Positions 24,470 to 39,596 of a stretch of DNA of 64,000 bases are shown here, piece after piece. The DNA comes from Auanema rhodensis. Its lineage: Eukaryota; Nematoda; Chromadorea; Rhabditida; Rhabditidae. The position numbers were made by a program, and so were the translations under genes. The notes below the pieces were generated by a model. That model did no database searches. It had not been told where the DNA came from and worked only from the letters and a program-made list of their open reading frames with translations. The number at the start of each line of letters is the position of its first letter. Within the stretch, counting starts at the first letter, position 1. The stretch lies in the NCBI GenBank assembly GCA_964057225.1, contig OZ059900.1, positions 10,364,501-10,428,500 on the forward strand. The letters run 5' to 3'.

Positions 24470-27400
24470 AACTGAAATAAATAAATATATATATATATAT
24501 AACTATAAAATATAATAATTAAGAAATATATATTTATTAGAGAAAGTAATATAACAATAATATAGTATGAATAAAATATTAATAATAATATATTAAATAT
24601 GTTATAATAATAAAAAGGAAATGGAACAAAAGTAAAAAAGTTTAATGCATATAGTGCTTTTTTCTTGTTTAGATAACAGATTTGTAAGCGATAGTGTAAC
24701 ATTTAGCTATGTGGTTCAAGTTTCTTTTCAAATTTTGAAACTAAATCATCAAAGTTATGTGAAGAAATATAAATATGACGTATTTGTATTAAGTAAGCTG
24801 AATATTCTGTGCATTTTAAATGAATTTAAGTAAAAAGGGAATGTTACACAACACAGTGTGCTTCTGTTAGACGATTTGACAGCCAAAGAACTTGGAAGAG
24901 AAAGAATAATTAAAGAAAGTTGTAATTCTTTGATCATTGCATATAGGCTTAAATGTTCCTTGGACATGTAAATGCGTTCAAATTAATAAAATCTTGCTTA
25001 ACTATATAACTATATGTAATTAACTATTAAGCATGAAGATACTTCTCTACCATTGATTTGAATCCTCGAAAGTATTAAGATTGAAATTCAAAATAGAAGT
25101 TTACTATATATTTCAGATTGAAGAAATAGTATAAAACAAAGTGCGGAATACAGATAAAAAATGATGAACAAGAGTGCGAGTAACAGTTGTAGTTGGATGA
25201 ATAAAAATAAAAATATACTTTCTGGCTGGCTGAAAAACGCTTCGCATATCTTGCTGATTTCAATTGAATTCAATGAAAAGTGCAAATTTAACAGATTTGT
25301 ACTGCTGATTACGTGGTGAAGCAATTTGCATCCATATGCGCATGATATGGTGAATGATGCACAACTACTGCTTGCATAATTCAGTTGGAAACCTGCTATA
25401 TAGCTGAAGATGCTGTAGCCTCCTAGTTGTGTTCAGTTGTTTGAAAAAGTTAACAGATCTATGCTTTTTATATTCAGGGAAATGAGTTGCGCATATGCAA
25501 ATGTCGTTTTGTAAGCTAAATAAAAACAGCAAAATGGGGGAAAACAGAGTTTGATGCCTACAACGGCATATTGCCAGCCCTATGTTGCTCTCTAATTTCA
25601 GGTTTGCAGTAGGAATTTGTTTCCATACTGACTCGAGCAGTTTCATATTTCGTTACGCAAATTCAGATTCAGAACTTTTCTGGCCTGGTTTCAACTCTTT
25701 ATTTCTCTAAAAATATGTTTAGTCTCTCCCTTCTCTGCTTCACTCTATATTTATCTATTCAGACTCTTTCTCTCTTTTTTTCTCGCATATCCCATTTCTG
25801 AACATATACAATATTTTCATTTTGATTCGGTTTAGTTTCTCTTTGTCTTTCTTTCTATTTTTTTATCTCTTTCTCTCTATCTCTTCCTCTTTTTCTCTTT
25901 CTCTTTTTTTTCAGTGGTGCCTCAATATCTATAGCGAATTTTCTCTTCTTATGTCATCTGTTTTTAAAAATCTTAAACGGACACACTATGTCTTTGATCG
26001 CCAAACAACGATATGTATTCATTTCCTGAACTTATGGAAAGATACGGGAGTGCTCAATATAAAGTGAATGAGCATGACAAAAAGCTCACCAATGCGGAAT
26101 ATGTTTTCGAACTTTTGGGTGTAGATCAATGATCCTTGTTGTTGAGAGAAAAATTAAAACGCAGAGCAACTGAGATGCAAAACAGTCAATGAAAACAAAT
26201 TACAAGAAAAATATCTGCAGTTCAAGTTCATTAAACAAAACAACTTTCATTTCTTGTGGTATTTTTAGTTTTGAATGATTGTTTGTAGCAAAAAGTATAG
26301 TAAATAGTACTGGTGATTGGTAAAGTAGAATGGTAATGAGGTAATAAAATAAATATTTAGAGAAATACAAACAAATATTTCTTTTGTTCTAATCTATTTC
26401 TTTTAAAAAAATTGGTAAATAATCGTGAAGATGAAAGAATGACAGCACTACATAATTCATTAATGAAAATTGAGAAACAGATAATGATTGAAATGAAATT
26501 GCTCATCTTCAAAACGAAACAGCATGAGAAAACCTACTATGACTTGCTTTATGACAACATTTACACACTTTAAATCCCATTTCGGCCATGTGAAAGTGAC
26601 AATAACAAATCATAACTGCAGGAAAGGAAGCAAATTTCACATTGCAAAAGCATGGTTATATGTAAAATGAGTAGTTTAATAATTTAAACATAAAATTTAT
26701 AATGAACTAATTGAGACATCATGATTAAATAAACACATTTCATATGATGTAGTTTTTCCAAGAATGAAATATCAAAAATATAATTAGGGAGAAACATCTC
26801 AGTTCGTTTAGCTTCAGACATGTAAAAATAATAAGATATTCTTATAGTCAAGTTAATTCTGAATATTTTCAATTTCTTCTGAATGTATCTTGAGCATTAT
26901 ATGATATTCAGCATACAAATACAAAGTTATTGAACAAGAAAATGATAGAGGGTGATAATTTTCAATTTAACATTGTCTTTCATGTTGAAATCGATTGAAT
27001 TTTTAAAAGTTTTGCTAAAAATACTTAGAAGAATGAAAAACATTTCTACCTCTCTATATAGACATAGTTGAAAGATAGTTTATAATATATTCATGTTTTG
27101 TAAGAATAATATATAATTCACCTACACTATATGATAAAAATTGTCAAAATGCTATAAACTAGCAATATACTATAAGTATAATATGAATACGAAATTTTCT
27201 AATAATATAATATTAAAATAGTTTGAACAATATAATTGAAAAATTGCGATTTCACTAATAACTAACATAAATTTATTAAAAAAAAATATAAAACATTATG
27301 ATTACAACTTAATTAAAGAAAAATCAAATATTATTTTTCTCTGTTTCTATCCAGCTCTCGCTCCCTCTTTCCCATAATCTCTCACTTTTAACTTCTTGGT

Positions 27401-30400
27401 GACATAATTATGTTCACAATCTCATACTTTGTATGAAAAAGGTGAACAATGGCTGCCATCTCACTCATGATTCCGTTATATACTTCATTCGATTTAGATA
27501 TTTCAACAAATTGTCGCCATAGAGACACATTGGTCAAGCAAACGGCATAATTTAAACTCACATAGGTAACGCGAATTCAAAATTTCAATGATAATATCAG
27601 TATTATGTTTTTTCCATTTTAGTTTTCTGATTTGGCGCTTTTTTTAGCGTTTCTCTCTCTATTACTTAAACTTCCTTACTCATTCTCATTCTGGCAGTTT
27701 CAATCTGTCTCGGGCACATGCAACCCAGTATATATCCTGTGATATCCATTTGTTCACATATCAAATATTATCTTTGAATATTTTTCTCAATAACATTTTC
27801 TATTTATTTTTTTGTAACGATAATCTCTTTCTCTCAGTTGCTTTATATATATATAGATGTATCGAAATGTACGCTTAATAGTTTACTATGCAAAATATAT
27901 GTAACTTGTAAAGATTTGTATTCTTCAAATACAATTGTTTATGCATCAAAAGCAGTATAGAAACATATTTTCAATCAATTTTTGACCAACTTCATTAATT
28001 TTTCGCTATTTTTCTTGAATCTTTAATTTGTTGTGATGAAACAAATTACAATATGAGAAAGAGAAATATAAAAAAGTAGACAAAGAGAGATTCGAAAAGG
28101 ATAATCAGGATAGTGAGTAGGCGAGAGAATGAAAGAAACGGAGGACAACGGAAACATGTCTAGATTGTATCTTATATCTCAAAAATTGATGAAAAATGCA
28201 TATCTATAAATGTACTTGATTAAAAGTGGAAAAATGTTTCCAAAAGTTCTGCGTGACAGTCTGAACTATTGGAAATTTGAATCAAAAATTCTCAAACAGA
28301 GTCAGTATCAAATTATTCAATTTTCAGTGTGCAAAGTTTAAACATCAAAGCGTTAGGCATATTTCTGATAAATAGTTGTATATTCTTAAATAAAAACCAC
28401 AAAAAATCTATACTATTATTAAAATAAAAGAAGAAATATACTATGCGGTATATCTGTTCAATTCGTCCTAATTATATAATATGCCATTCTGTTTTCTTAA
28501 TTGTATAAAAAGCATCCTGAGTATTTCATTAAATTAAAATAAATAAGATATACTTGAAATTTAAAACAAAATGTTACATGTTCATATAAGTTGAATGAGT
28601 CAACTAACATCCAAAACTATCATAGATATGAATGATATGAGTATGTGATTATTAATTGATACTTTTCTTTTCATTATCAGTCAAATCTATGAATAGCATT
28701 GTTGATAATGCTATATAAATATGTATACATATGAGGATATTGCTCATATTTTGCATATATCTTGTTCAGAATATAGATAATGAGAGAAGAAGTGACAAAA
28801 AGGAAGACGATGGAAGCAGTGATATCACTTTTCACGTGGATTATCAATAAATATTATAAATCTTTTAAAAGTTCATGAATGAAATATAATCACAAATTGG
28901 AAAAATAATAATAAAAAAAGTAGAATATGATACAGATCAGCTTCACGTTACTTATCCTATTTATACATATATTATATCATATTTACCACTTTATATGACA
29001 TTTTTGAGTTTTTATTTTTCATAATATCAGCCATAGATTAGATTGAGCGCTGAATAAAAAAAGCCAATAAAAAGCACGTGAAAGATAGAAATTGATTATA
29101 AAATAATATGTTGATGTTGAAGATATTGATAAATGCTGAATATGTTTGTAATTTGCCCATTTCATTTGTATACTTGAACATCAACCGCATATAATCAACT
29201 GTCAATTTCATATATGTATTTTGATTTGTTCTAAAGAATTGACTATTCAAACTTTCTTTTTTCATTTTCTATTTCATGAATGTTATAATTATTCATCTTT
29301 TTTTCAGTTAAAACATATCTATAGGTTGAAATAATAGTTAATTATATATGTATTTATATATATAATCTATATAATAAACTATAGTTGATTATAATATTTG
29401 TGGGTTTTAATATTATATTTAAATGGAAGTAATTTTATCAATTTTCATTTTCTCTATTTCCCTTTTATTCTAGAAGTATGTAACTTCCTCGTTTAGAAAA
29501 TACGTTCTTAGTTTCAAAACAAAAAAATTAAAGTACTCTTGCTCTCCACTCTGATTATTCTCCCCCCCCCCTTTTTATATTTTAATTGATAATCTTTTAT
29601 CATAACAGCTAACTTAATCAACTATTTCGTGTCTTTTTTCCAAGTTGGAAATGTTCTAATGTTTAGTGTTATATTTTGCATAACACCTGCTACAATGCTT
29701 TGTTCTTTGACATATGTAGTTTGGAACTTCACAACACATTGTGGTCTAGTCCATTTTAGCAGCCGCATAAAATTATGAAAACTTCCAATTGGTTTTCTTT
29801 CAATCTCTTTGGCTTTTTTTCATCAAATCTTCAAATTCATTCTACTACTGCTATCGCTCATCGTTTGACAAAGCTGCCAATTTCAGTGTTCGAAGATTGT
29901 CCTTAAAATTCTTGTTTAGATAAAGCCTTGCACTTGCTTACTTGTATACATGCATCTCACTTCAAGAATGCGAATGTGAGAAAAGATTTATCTTTGTCTT
30001 TAAAGGAATGTTCTTTAAAATTAATTTGGATGGGCATTCATGTGTCAGAAGAGAAGCCCAGATAGAGCGTACGCTGCAAAGAGCAGGAAGAAGAAAAACG
30101 AGAGCTACAGATTGAAAACGAAAAGACATTTTTTTTTGAGTTTGACCTTTTTTCTTAAAAATAATGTGTTCAGTCAAAAATGAAAAAGTTGTTGTATTCC
30201 ATTGTTTACGAAAATATTGAAATTTTCAAATACAACAAGAGTAAAGGGTAGTATCTAAAACTGAATCTAACCTTTGAATAGATTTGCAAAAAAAATATTA
30301 AAAAAGTAGAAACGAATGTAAAATCAAATGTCATGCTGGGTTCATTTCAGTGCGATGATTATTCGGCTCGCTTGAAACTTATTAGTAAAACGGTGATTGC

Positions 30401-33219
30401 GATGAATTGAATCACTTCTCTTTGTTTCAACAACTCGAAATGAGATAAACGATTGCTCTTGATGAGATGAAGACCAACAGCAGATAATGTTCAATGTATA
30501 ACAGTACATTATTCAAAAAATAAATGTCAGACAATCTTCAAAGAATGGGAGCAAAGCTAATTGAATACCAAAGAAACGCCATATTAGGAACAAAGTAAAA
30601 AATTTGAAATTATCAAAAATGATTAAAAAGTAAAAAATTTAAATTTAAACCACAAAAGAACTAAAGAAAAGCTGTAAATTTTGTCAAAACAGAGCCAATA
30701 AAATGCGAAGAATTTGAGTAAAGAGATTACAACAAATATAAGAAATGAAATAGCGTATGGAAATAAACGACATATGAAATGAAGTGAAAAAATTGGGTGG
30801 GCGAAATGACAATCTATCTGTTGTCTGAGCTTTTTGACGTTTTTCTATTTTTCAGGAAAAGGCCTGTCCATAAATATAAGTATTATGATATATATGGAAG
30901 ACTTAAAATCATTTAGAATTAGAGAAACAAAAAATGAGAGATAAAAAGAAGGAGAGACAATATGAGAAAAGAAGAAGAATGACAGATATTTTTCAACTTG
31001 GTGGTGTTTAATGCACAAAATAAAGGATCCGGTGGGCTGTAAAAATGCTAAAAACGGTAGAGAAGGTAAAAAAATTTAAAAATAGCATATGCGGTTACTA
31101 AGTAGCGGAATCAGTTTTTTGATGCTTTGTGAGTGAGAAAGACGGAGCCGAGGATGAGGAGAGCAAAAGACCATTGAAGAGATAGGAGAGCTCAAAGCGG
31201 AAAGAGGATGGCATGGAAATATAAACTAGTCCGAACTTTTGAGCTATTTATGCTATTTATCAACTAAATTCCATGGAAATTGTTTGTTTTTAAACTTTGG
31301 ATATAGCTTTTCAAATAGTGGTTAATTCTAGTTGAAGCAACTTATCTGAGATACTGTTCTCAATCAAGAGATCCATACAAAGCACGACAATCATATTCTG
31401 AACTGACTTGGCTGACATGAGACGCTGACGGAGGGAAGGTTTTGGAGGCTCGTATGAGAGTCAAGCCTGGACGACCGCAAGTATGTTAACTGATCTGACC
31501 TCAAAAGCCATTCATCTGGCTGCTCCATATTCCACGCCTCTTTTTCTTTCAGCTTCTGTGTCTCTCTCAATGTCTCTCTGTTTCAAATATGCATTCTCTT
31601 TATTAAACTTATCTATACGCAATGAGCATATAGAGAAAACAGGAGGAGTTTAGCCCCCCCCCCTGATGCAGGCAGGCAAATCATCAAACAAACCGCAAGA
31701 TTGTAATGCAAGCCGTTTATTTGGCCAATAATAGCATGATTTTCGACGCATCGGGAGCAATTAGTATGAAGATGCAGATTATGCAATTATATTCAATATT
31801 GAAATTATATTTTTAAGCTTGGCAACAGTTTATAACAAATTTAACTATATTAATCAATAATGGTATAACATTTGTCAACAAACTACAAATTGTAACTAAA
31901 ATAAAACTCCGCGATCAGCTGTAGTTCATAAAACAATGAAATCTCTTCCATCATATCTCTCTTTCTCTCTCTCTTTGTTGCTCTCTTGCTTTCTTATCAA
32001 CATATCACAATCCAAAAAAAACATTTACTTTCCCTTGCATGAGAGCAATTTAAATGTTTTTTTGCTCGTTTTTCTCATGCCTTTTTAATATGTTTTCGGT
32101 TGTTTTCTCTTATTTTCTCGACATATAGTTTGTATGCGTTGATCAAGAAACTCATCTTATTCATTTTTATTTTTGATCGAAAATGTATCTACTAAACTAC
32201 ATAAGAGAATGTGATTAGTAAACGGAGCATTAAGAGCAACATATGATGCCATCATGGAACAAGGAAAACTGATAATGGTGAAGAGGAAGTATGTATAAGT
32301 TGAGAAAATGTATCCGTTACACGAGCATGGATTGTTGGATATAAAGTTATTAGGCAATCGGATTACGGTGAAAGGATCAAATAGAAATACTTTTTGAGCA
32401 AGAAAAGCACATAGGAAGTTGCAAATGAGTTTAGTTATAATACTTCGTGACATAGCGATCCAGAATAAATGCAAAAAATGAATGTAGTAAGCAAGTATTT
32501 GATGAAATATTAGCATAATACTCTATATCTGTTTTTGTTTGTTAAAACAGTTTTCACTCAATGACAATTCTAAGAAGCCTAAAAATCTTCAAAAAACAAA
32601 ATGAAAATGAATTGTTCGAAAAGAAATCAAAACTCGAAAGTTACTGGATTTTCACATGAGAATAATGACAAAACGAACAACAATAACGACTAAATGAAAC
32701 ATCTGTAGGCAAAAAAGAAAATGAGATGAGATCTCAACATCATACAATGCTTTGACGTTTCTATCATTCACATATGCATTATCTTTCAAAGGACAATAGA
32801 AGGTTGATTATCTAAAAGCATATCGATACATAGCATTTTCTAATTTTCTAGTTGCATTTGCATAACTCAATATGAGTAGATGGATGATGAGCATGAAGCA
32901 TTTTGCGTATATGATTTGATATTCTATTCTTTTGCCTTTTCAATGGTTGCTCAAAAATATGCTTAACGAAATAAGTTAACGAGAAAATGAAACGTGAGAT
33001 ATGTATTAGAAGATAGAAAGATGAGATCAATGATAGAGAGAAAAAGGAAAAAGAATTTATTCATCTATCTTTCTTTATTCATTTTGTCCTTGAGCTTTAA
33101 AATATATACAACTTATCTTGCAAAATAAAAAATTTGTTTCGAAAAATTAAGATGAAAAACGTTACATCATAAGCAAATTATAAATATAATTAGAGTAAGA
33201 AACATTTCACTTTAATACG
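24470..33219. other. Long gene-poor stretch
   Basis: Nearly 9 kb in which I see no convincing exon on either strand. It contains an AT run near 24484-24500, pyrimidine-rich tracts (about 25720-25915, with CTTTCTCTC patches), purine-rich tracts (about 28060-28140, 30920-30980 and 31130-31210), and poly-C runs near 29565 and 31655. The open frames inside the tracts are low-complexity translations. The right end presumably contains the 3' UTR of the tetraspan gene; the rest may hold distant regulatory DNA. Confidence 0.5.
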
Positions 33220-36200
33220 CTAATCATTGAACAGTCGCGAAGGTGCGTAAGACTCTTGCATGAACATGACGCGATTGCTTGTAAACGATGCTTGGCTGCC
33301 TTTACGGGAATTTCTACGTTCTGTTACGTATGCTACTGACGGAATAGGTAAATAGGATGCTAAGGAGCCGCGACGAACAGGTTCCAGTGGTGGTATGCCA
33401 AGCTCTTTATCTAGCTGAGCATTGCGCACTGCAAAGTATTTCATTGAAATAGAAAAAAATCAATTTTGCAAATTAATGAAACAAAAACAAACATTTGGCT
33501 TCTAACCCAGGCACAAACTTCAATTTTTCCACCACAGATGGATATCGCCTGAAAAGTTGAAAATGACAAAATAGAAAAGGCCATTTTCCTTATTCTATAT
33601 AAACGTCAAACTAATAATTCAAAAAAGTATAAAAGATTGATGAAAAATTTAAATGAGTAATTGATGCTGCATAAAAGAAGTATACTTGAAAAGTTCTATT
33701 TGAAATTGAACTGACCTGAAAAATAGAAATGCTTGCAAGCATGCACATATTTGAACAGGTAGGAAAGATAAAGCAGCCGAAAAGAATGGGTAACCTGAAA
33801 AAATTGTCATTATCTTGTTATGAATATTAGTATATCTACGATTTAGTTGTAACTTTTTTGCATAGTTTGGACTGAAAAAGTTCCGGGTTTCCAGATCTAA
33901 CTTATCTCTCCGTTATAAGGTTTATTTCACTTGAGGCAATGAGAATTGTTGGACTTTTTTTGTTTATTTGTTGAAATATGATGGCATGATCATAAGACAT
34001 GCGGTTTTTATAATAAACTATGTAATAATAGTCATATTTCAACATAAATCTCTGTATTTCCTTATGATCATATTTATTTTCCTGTATACTATAACAGATA
34101 TAGCTGCTCACATTTCAAACAGGAAAAGATTATGACAGAATGGGAAGACATAAAGTATTGTTTGATTTAATAAATTCTCCTAAAAAAATTTGAACGTAGC
34201 CATGAAGTTATACTGGTTTTACAAGCATTTGTATGGATAAGGGATTGAAGAAAGATCAACGTCTAATATTTCTTATTGTTCTAGCTTGGGGATGACTTTC
34301 TGATTTCACATAGCTAAATATATATTCGAAATTATTTTGCCTTTAACTTTATACATCTTTTCACAAAGAACAGATTGCTGATTTTTAAATTTCAAATTAA
34401 TATTTTAGGGAAAAATGAAAAAAAGAAACTAAATTTTTAAAAAATAATAAAAATATTTTCAATGAAATATTGCAGTTATAAAGTTTTCTCATTTTGACTT
34501 GTTGCATGTGTTTTTCTATTAAGAGTATGCTTGTTGTTATTGTGTGTTGTGTATATATTTCTCAAGTTTTCTTATTGTTTCATTGTTTACTCACCATATT
34601 TATAACTGAATTGGCTGGGCTCTCCGGCAGCATTCGGTTTCATGCGTGGGGCTAATTCGTCATCGACCACACATACAACCATGAGAACGGCGGTCGATAA
34701 GATGATGCCTATATAAATGAATTTAAATACATTTAATTGAAAAAGCAGATAATGTGAAAAAAGAAACGGGAAGGAAGGAAGAATTAAATTAATGGGACTA
34801 AAAAGCTCAAAAAATTCCCTCAAGACATTGTTTAGAAGTACATGGAATGAGATGAATTGAGAAACTAGAGAGATTGTCAATATACAGACTTAAAGAGAGT
34901 ACGTATTTTGAGATATTCAGCTCATTTCTAATTGTTCATCTCCGAGTCTCATCATTTTATTGGAGTATATGATCTCATCCGGTTATTTGTCAATATGAAT
35001 CACATGACTTACTTCCCATTATATAGCAAATTGATGCAAATAGTGTACTCGTTGTCTTGTTCATATGCCCAAATATAGCGAGAAATAATGCCAACCAACA
35101 AATGGATGCTCCGGAGATATGTAAAAGTGCTGGCATTCCCAAACGAACTGAAATGAAGAAAATTAAAAAAGGGTTTGTTTACTTAATTAAGCGCTCCTCA
35201 TGCTATAAGCGTACAAAATCGTACCAATAACAGCTAAAGAAGCAACTGAGAAATTCGTTAAATCACGTTGCGTAATTAACGGATTCAAATGGCATTGATG
35301 TCGAGATTCTTTTTCTGAAAAAAGTAAAATCATTCACAGCTAATTCTTAAATTACAACAACGAAATGTCCTTATTCCGCGTTCATACAAAATGTACGAAA
35401 AATGATTCAAAACTATACCTGGCAGTTCATCTTCTGTATAGATAGTCCCAGTAAAATTATAAATAACATAACGACATAATTGAAAATATCCCGTATTATA
35501 ATGAAAGGTTGTCTCCTTAAATATAAAATATTGTTTATAATGAGTTTTTTAAAGGAAAAATTACAATCAATTCTCCATTTTCACTTGTCCTATTAATTTC
35601 ACGAGGCTCAGTAAATAGCACCCAATTGTTTAGTATAATTGGAAGTGATTGAAGTATGATAACAATAAAGCCAAACATCATAGATGTTGCAAATAGTACA
35701 TTGTCTGTACATCGTGCTTCAATGAAGAGCTGAAATATACATTTAGATAAACTTAAATTTTATATTATTATAATAAATAATCAAATTTTAACTGTAATTG
35801 GATATCTAAGTTACAACATTTTTATTTATCGATTTTGAGACTGACCATTAATTTATTTTGAAAAACTTTTTATTAGCTCATTAAAAGTTTAATTTATATT
35901 ATCAAGTGCTCAAGATTTTTTTTCAAAGAAAATGTTGATCAGAAGACGATTTGAAGCGTCATGGTGGGCATAAACGATTTGATTAAGTTTAAAAAAAACT
36001 TTTCGTTACTGAATTTTAAATTTTAAATTAACGAATGCATTGCCATATCTTTGAAACTGCAAGAATATATGAAACAAGGGTACTATATGTATTAACGTGG
36101 AAATATATTGATGAATATAGTATATTCAACATATATTTTGAATAATTACATAGTTATATGCCGAATTCAAATTAAAAAAACAAAAATTTCATAAAGTAAA

Positions 36201-36340
36201 TAACTAGAAAACATGAAAATATATTTTACCTTGGATAGCTTTTCACTCATCGGGTAGTCAACTGGCTGCTCCCAGCTCGGTTGTTGCTCTTCCTCATTCT
36301 CGTTGTCTAACGCAAATTGTCCGCTGAACCGTGGACTCAT
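33220..36340 (-). CDS. Four-transmembrane protein of the claudin superfamily, TARP/stargazin-like
   Basis: Nine exons: 36340-36230, 35729-35565, 35515-35419, 35314-35225, 35147-35013, 34708-34595, 33794-33716, 33548-33493 and 33428-33220; 351 residues. The N-terminal 45 residues are acidic and cytoplasmic. Hydrophobic spans lie at about 48-70, 144-181, 188-213 and 240-263. Between spans 1 and 2 is an extracellular loop with NNW...TGYFQLCR...HQCHL, matching in order the W-GLW-C-C loop of the claudin/PMP22/TARP superfamily. The segment GEPSQFSYKYGYPFFSAALS before span 4 resembles the AGDPS...SYGWSFYFGALSF region of vertebrate stargazin, an AMPA-receptor auxiliary subunit; C. elegans STG-1/STG-2 play this role. 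The Ser/Arg-rich tail (RRGSLASYLP, RRNSRKGSQASF) resembles phosphorylatable TARP tails. AG at 36347-36348 is a candidate trans-splice site. A claudin-like junction protein is the alternative. Confidence 0.72.
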
Positions 36341-39300
36341 TTTGGCCTAATAACTTTTGTCTTTCAACAAATTTGTAAACTGAAAAAAACAAAACTTCAA
36401 AATAATATGTTTCTCTTATTACGACGACAAAATGAGTTGAAAAAAAAATAATTGATTTAACTATATGATGCTTTTCCTTAATTTTTCGTGCAATAGATTT
36501 CGAAGAAGTTCATGCTGCTCAGTTCATTCTATAGAGTTTAATTAGGGTAAGTTATAAAAAAAATTAATAATAATATTGAAAATGTTTGAAAAATTACTAT
36601 AAATAATGAAAAAACAGCTGCATAGATATCCTACTTTTGGTGTTAGGTTGCACAGGTTTTGCGACCAAGTATAGCATTGTGAGAAGTAGCCATCGAACTT
36701 AGAACGGATGAGTAAGTAGCTGAAAAATGGGAGAGATAGCTGCTTGATGGAAAGACGCAAATTGAAATTGTATGATGCAGTCTGCTAGAGGGGATATAAG
36801 GTAGTTGTCGAAGATGTTCTCTCATTCTCTCTCTCTTACTCTTTTTGTCCATTTCTCAACCAATTTATCTTCTAAATGCACAAGGCTAGGTTTAGAAGCT
36901 TCTGAAGATGATGACGATGATGATGGTGATGTACTTACTTGAAATTGGCTAAGAATTACATCGTCCACTCCAGCCAAGATGATGTGACAGAAATTGAAGA
37001 CGATTCTCGCTGTGCACAAAGAGCAATCACTTAACACTATTCGAATAGTAATAAATCGCCAAGAAACGTGTTCAGAATAACTTGAAAAACCATTGAGAGC
37101 ACAACTTTTCAATCATACTTTTGCATTTTTCTCACATATATAATTATAATTCGTCATTCACAGCCACATATTTTAATCTTCTTACTTCAGTTTTCACGTA
37201 TGTTACGTGATATCCAATAGAATTTCGCTCAAGTTTTTTTCATTAAAAGCAATTCCGGAAAGCAATTTAGCTCTCTTTTCCTTTAGTTCCGTTTTTTTTT
37301 TAAGTATTCTTAGAGGGTGATCGTTTTCTGGTAACCAAGATTTTATATAAGCTTCAGCTCACGCGAATATACGAAAAAGAATTAATCCACGTATTTTATT
37401 AGTTCTTTTGGGCGAAATGTATCAGATAATAAAAAACTTATTTGATTTTTTTTGAAAATCTTTTTTTTAAAAATTGGAAGATTTTTGCCTGAAGTAAAAG
37501 GCTGAACTAAAAACTAATTCAAGAATGAGAGTAAACAAATGAAAAAATCATTACTGTAGTTTATAAAAATTGAAGATCATTGATTATATTGGTCAAAAAC
37601 ACTGTGTGTATAATGTTTTTCACATTTTTTTCGTTACCATAAAAAATTGGAAATTTTTTCATCGATTCTGAGAATTAGTAATGCTATTAGTCATCATGAA
37701 ACCACCCATTCAGTAAAGTTAAGGAGATAAAGTTCTATTTATTAAATTGTATTATGTTCTATTATATGTATATGATATTAATTTATAATATTAACAAGAT
37801 TATATTACTTTATTGGCTTGTATTGGATAAGTGGCATTATGCTTTTTATCAAATACTTTTAAGTATTTGTATATGAATGAAAATGACACTATCATTTTAA
37901 AAATGAATAGACGATTATACAATAATTCTATTAACTAATAAATGATATTAAATTACAAAAACTCTCAAGAAAGAATGCAGTTTGAACTCTATTTCTTACT
38001 TGAAATAACAGTAGTGCAAGGTATATTGAATTTACAAACAAAATATTGTATTTCGATCTTTATGCAGTATCTCAGCTTGAATTTGTCGCTTTAGCAAAAA
38101 TGAAATGTTTTAAAAATCATTTTTATCAATTCAATTAATATAATTTATAAGAAAAGTGAATGAAAATTCTTCTTAATTGCATTGTTTTTCATTAATTGGT
38201 TGTACTCATGAGGCTGCATCGTCTGTCTTTTTACTTATTCACATCAAAATCTTCTCTATTCATCTTGCGCATTTCAATCTTTGTTGCCTTTCATGTTCAT
38301 TCTTCTTCATCAGTACTTCATCTGTCTACCATCGTATGCGTCATCTCAACGTGCGTCCATGCAACGGCACATTGCGCTGTTGCTGTTGCTCTAGATGTTC
38401 TAATTCTACGACTTTCATCTTATTTGCTTTGAGATTCAATTCCTTCCTGGTGGTTGTTTCTCCCTTGGCGAATGCAGACAGAGAGAGCGAGAGAGTTGGT
38501 CAAGGGAGGGAGAAAGAGAAAGAAAGAGACGTACAACATCACATGCACTGCAAATGCTTCACATATGTGCCTTAAAGTAATTGGTCAAATTTGACATATA
38601 AGCATAAATGTATATTTGAAGCTTCATAATATCAACATACATATGAATATCTATATGCGTATTCGAAATAAGGCAGTATGGATATGTACTACCATGAAAA
38701 GCCCTTTTGAATATAAGTAAATAGTCAAGTATTGCTTTCTATAGCAATTCATATTAAACCAATGAATGATTCTTGAAAAAAGGGTAATTGTTCTCATAAT
38801 ATTTTCTTTTTTTCGGTGAAATTGTAAACTCCATAAACCAGGGAGACATTTCAAAAATAGATTTGACGATTAGAAAGAGTGAACAAAAGAAAAATCAAAC
38901 CCAGCAATATGCTTCGCTTTTTCTCGAAAATTTTCTTTTTTGATATGAACGCTAACAAAATTTATAACCAACAATACTGCGCAGATCCTAATAAATTCCT
39001 TATCTGATAAGGAAAAATAAAATAATTAACAGTTTATCCCGTAGTTTGCGCATAACTTTCAAATATATTTATAAATGAAAAGCAAAAATTCTATTTCCTC
39101 ATATTTGGGAAACGAAACTTTATGCTGTGTGTACATGAGATTATTAGATTAATCAGTGAGCATCGCATTCTTCTCATCTATATTGAGGCACGTCATATGA
39201 AATTTGGAATAAATATAAAGCTAAGAAATCGTAAAAAGGGACAAGCTCATAATGAATCCTTCATATGAAGGATTATCTGACAAATAATTCATTTGTTTAA

Positions 39301-39596
39301 AGAAAAATGAAACATGCGTAGCACTCAGTGAATATGTTTTTTAAAAATTTATGAAAGTTTATGATATTATGTTGAATTGTTGATTGAAATAGTAAATGAC
39401 ATTGACATACTTTTTATAATTGAGTTGCATAACTGAAACCCTTTCAGTTTGATCATAATTATGAGAGGAATGTAACCCGAAATATTCTTTTTTTTTCGGT
39501 TTTCTCTAGGGAATTTATCTACGTTCAGATACTTAGCTTATCCTTCTGATGTGAGGAAAGTCATTGTTCTGTAGGATTTATATTAGTAAATCTTTA
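36341..39596. other. Intergenic
   Basis: About 3.3 kb. A (GAT)n-like patch near 36900-36930 encodes a false poly-Ser frame. A perfect 20-bp palindrome lies at 39255-39274. The 132-residue frame at 38177-38575 is Ser/Phe/Cys-rich with no domain or splice support. No gene called. Confidence 0.5.
39255..39274. repeat. Perfect 20-bp palindrome
   Basis: The sequence AATCCTTCATATGAAGGATT equals its own reverse complement over all 20 bases. It lies about 320 bases beyond the 3' end of the minus-strand GPI-type gene. It could be a dimeric protein-binding site or chance; no second copy was noticed. Confidence 0.7.

Noticed and set aside
25822-26067. 81-residue frame starting with a Phe/Leu/Ser stretch like a membrane segment
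   Set aside because: Its first 35 residues come from a polypyrimidine tract, and no splice sites or known domain follow.
38177-38575. 132-residue open frame on the plus strand
   Set aside because: Ser/Cys/Phe-rich without domain, splice partner or second supporting signal. Expected by chance in about 3 kb of pyrimidine-rich DNA.
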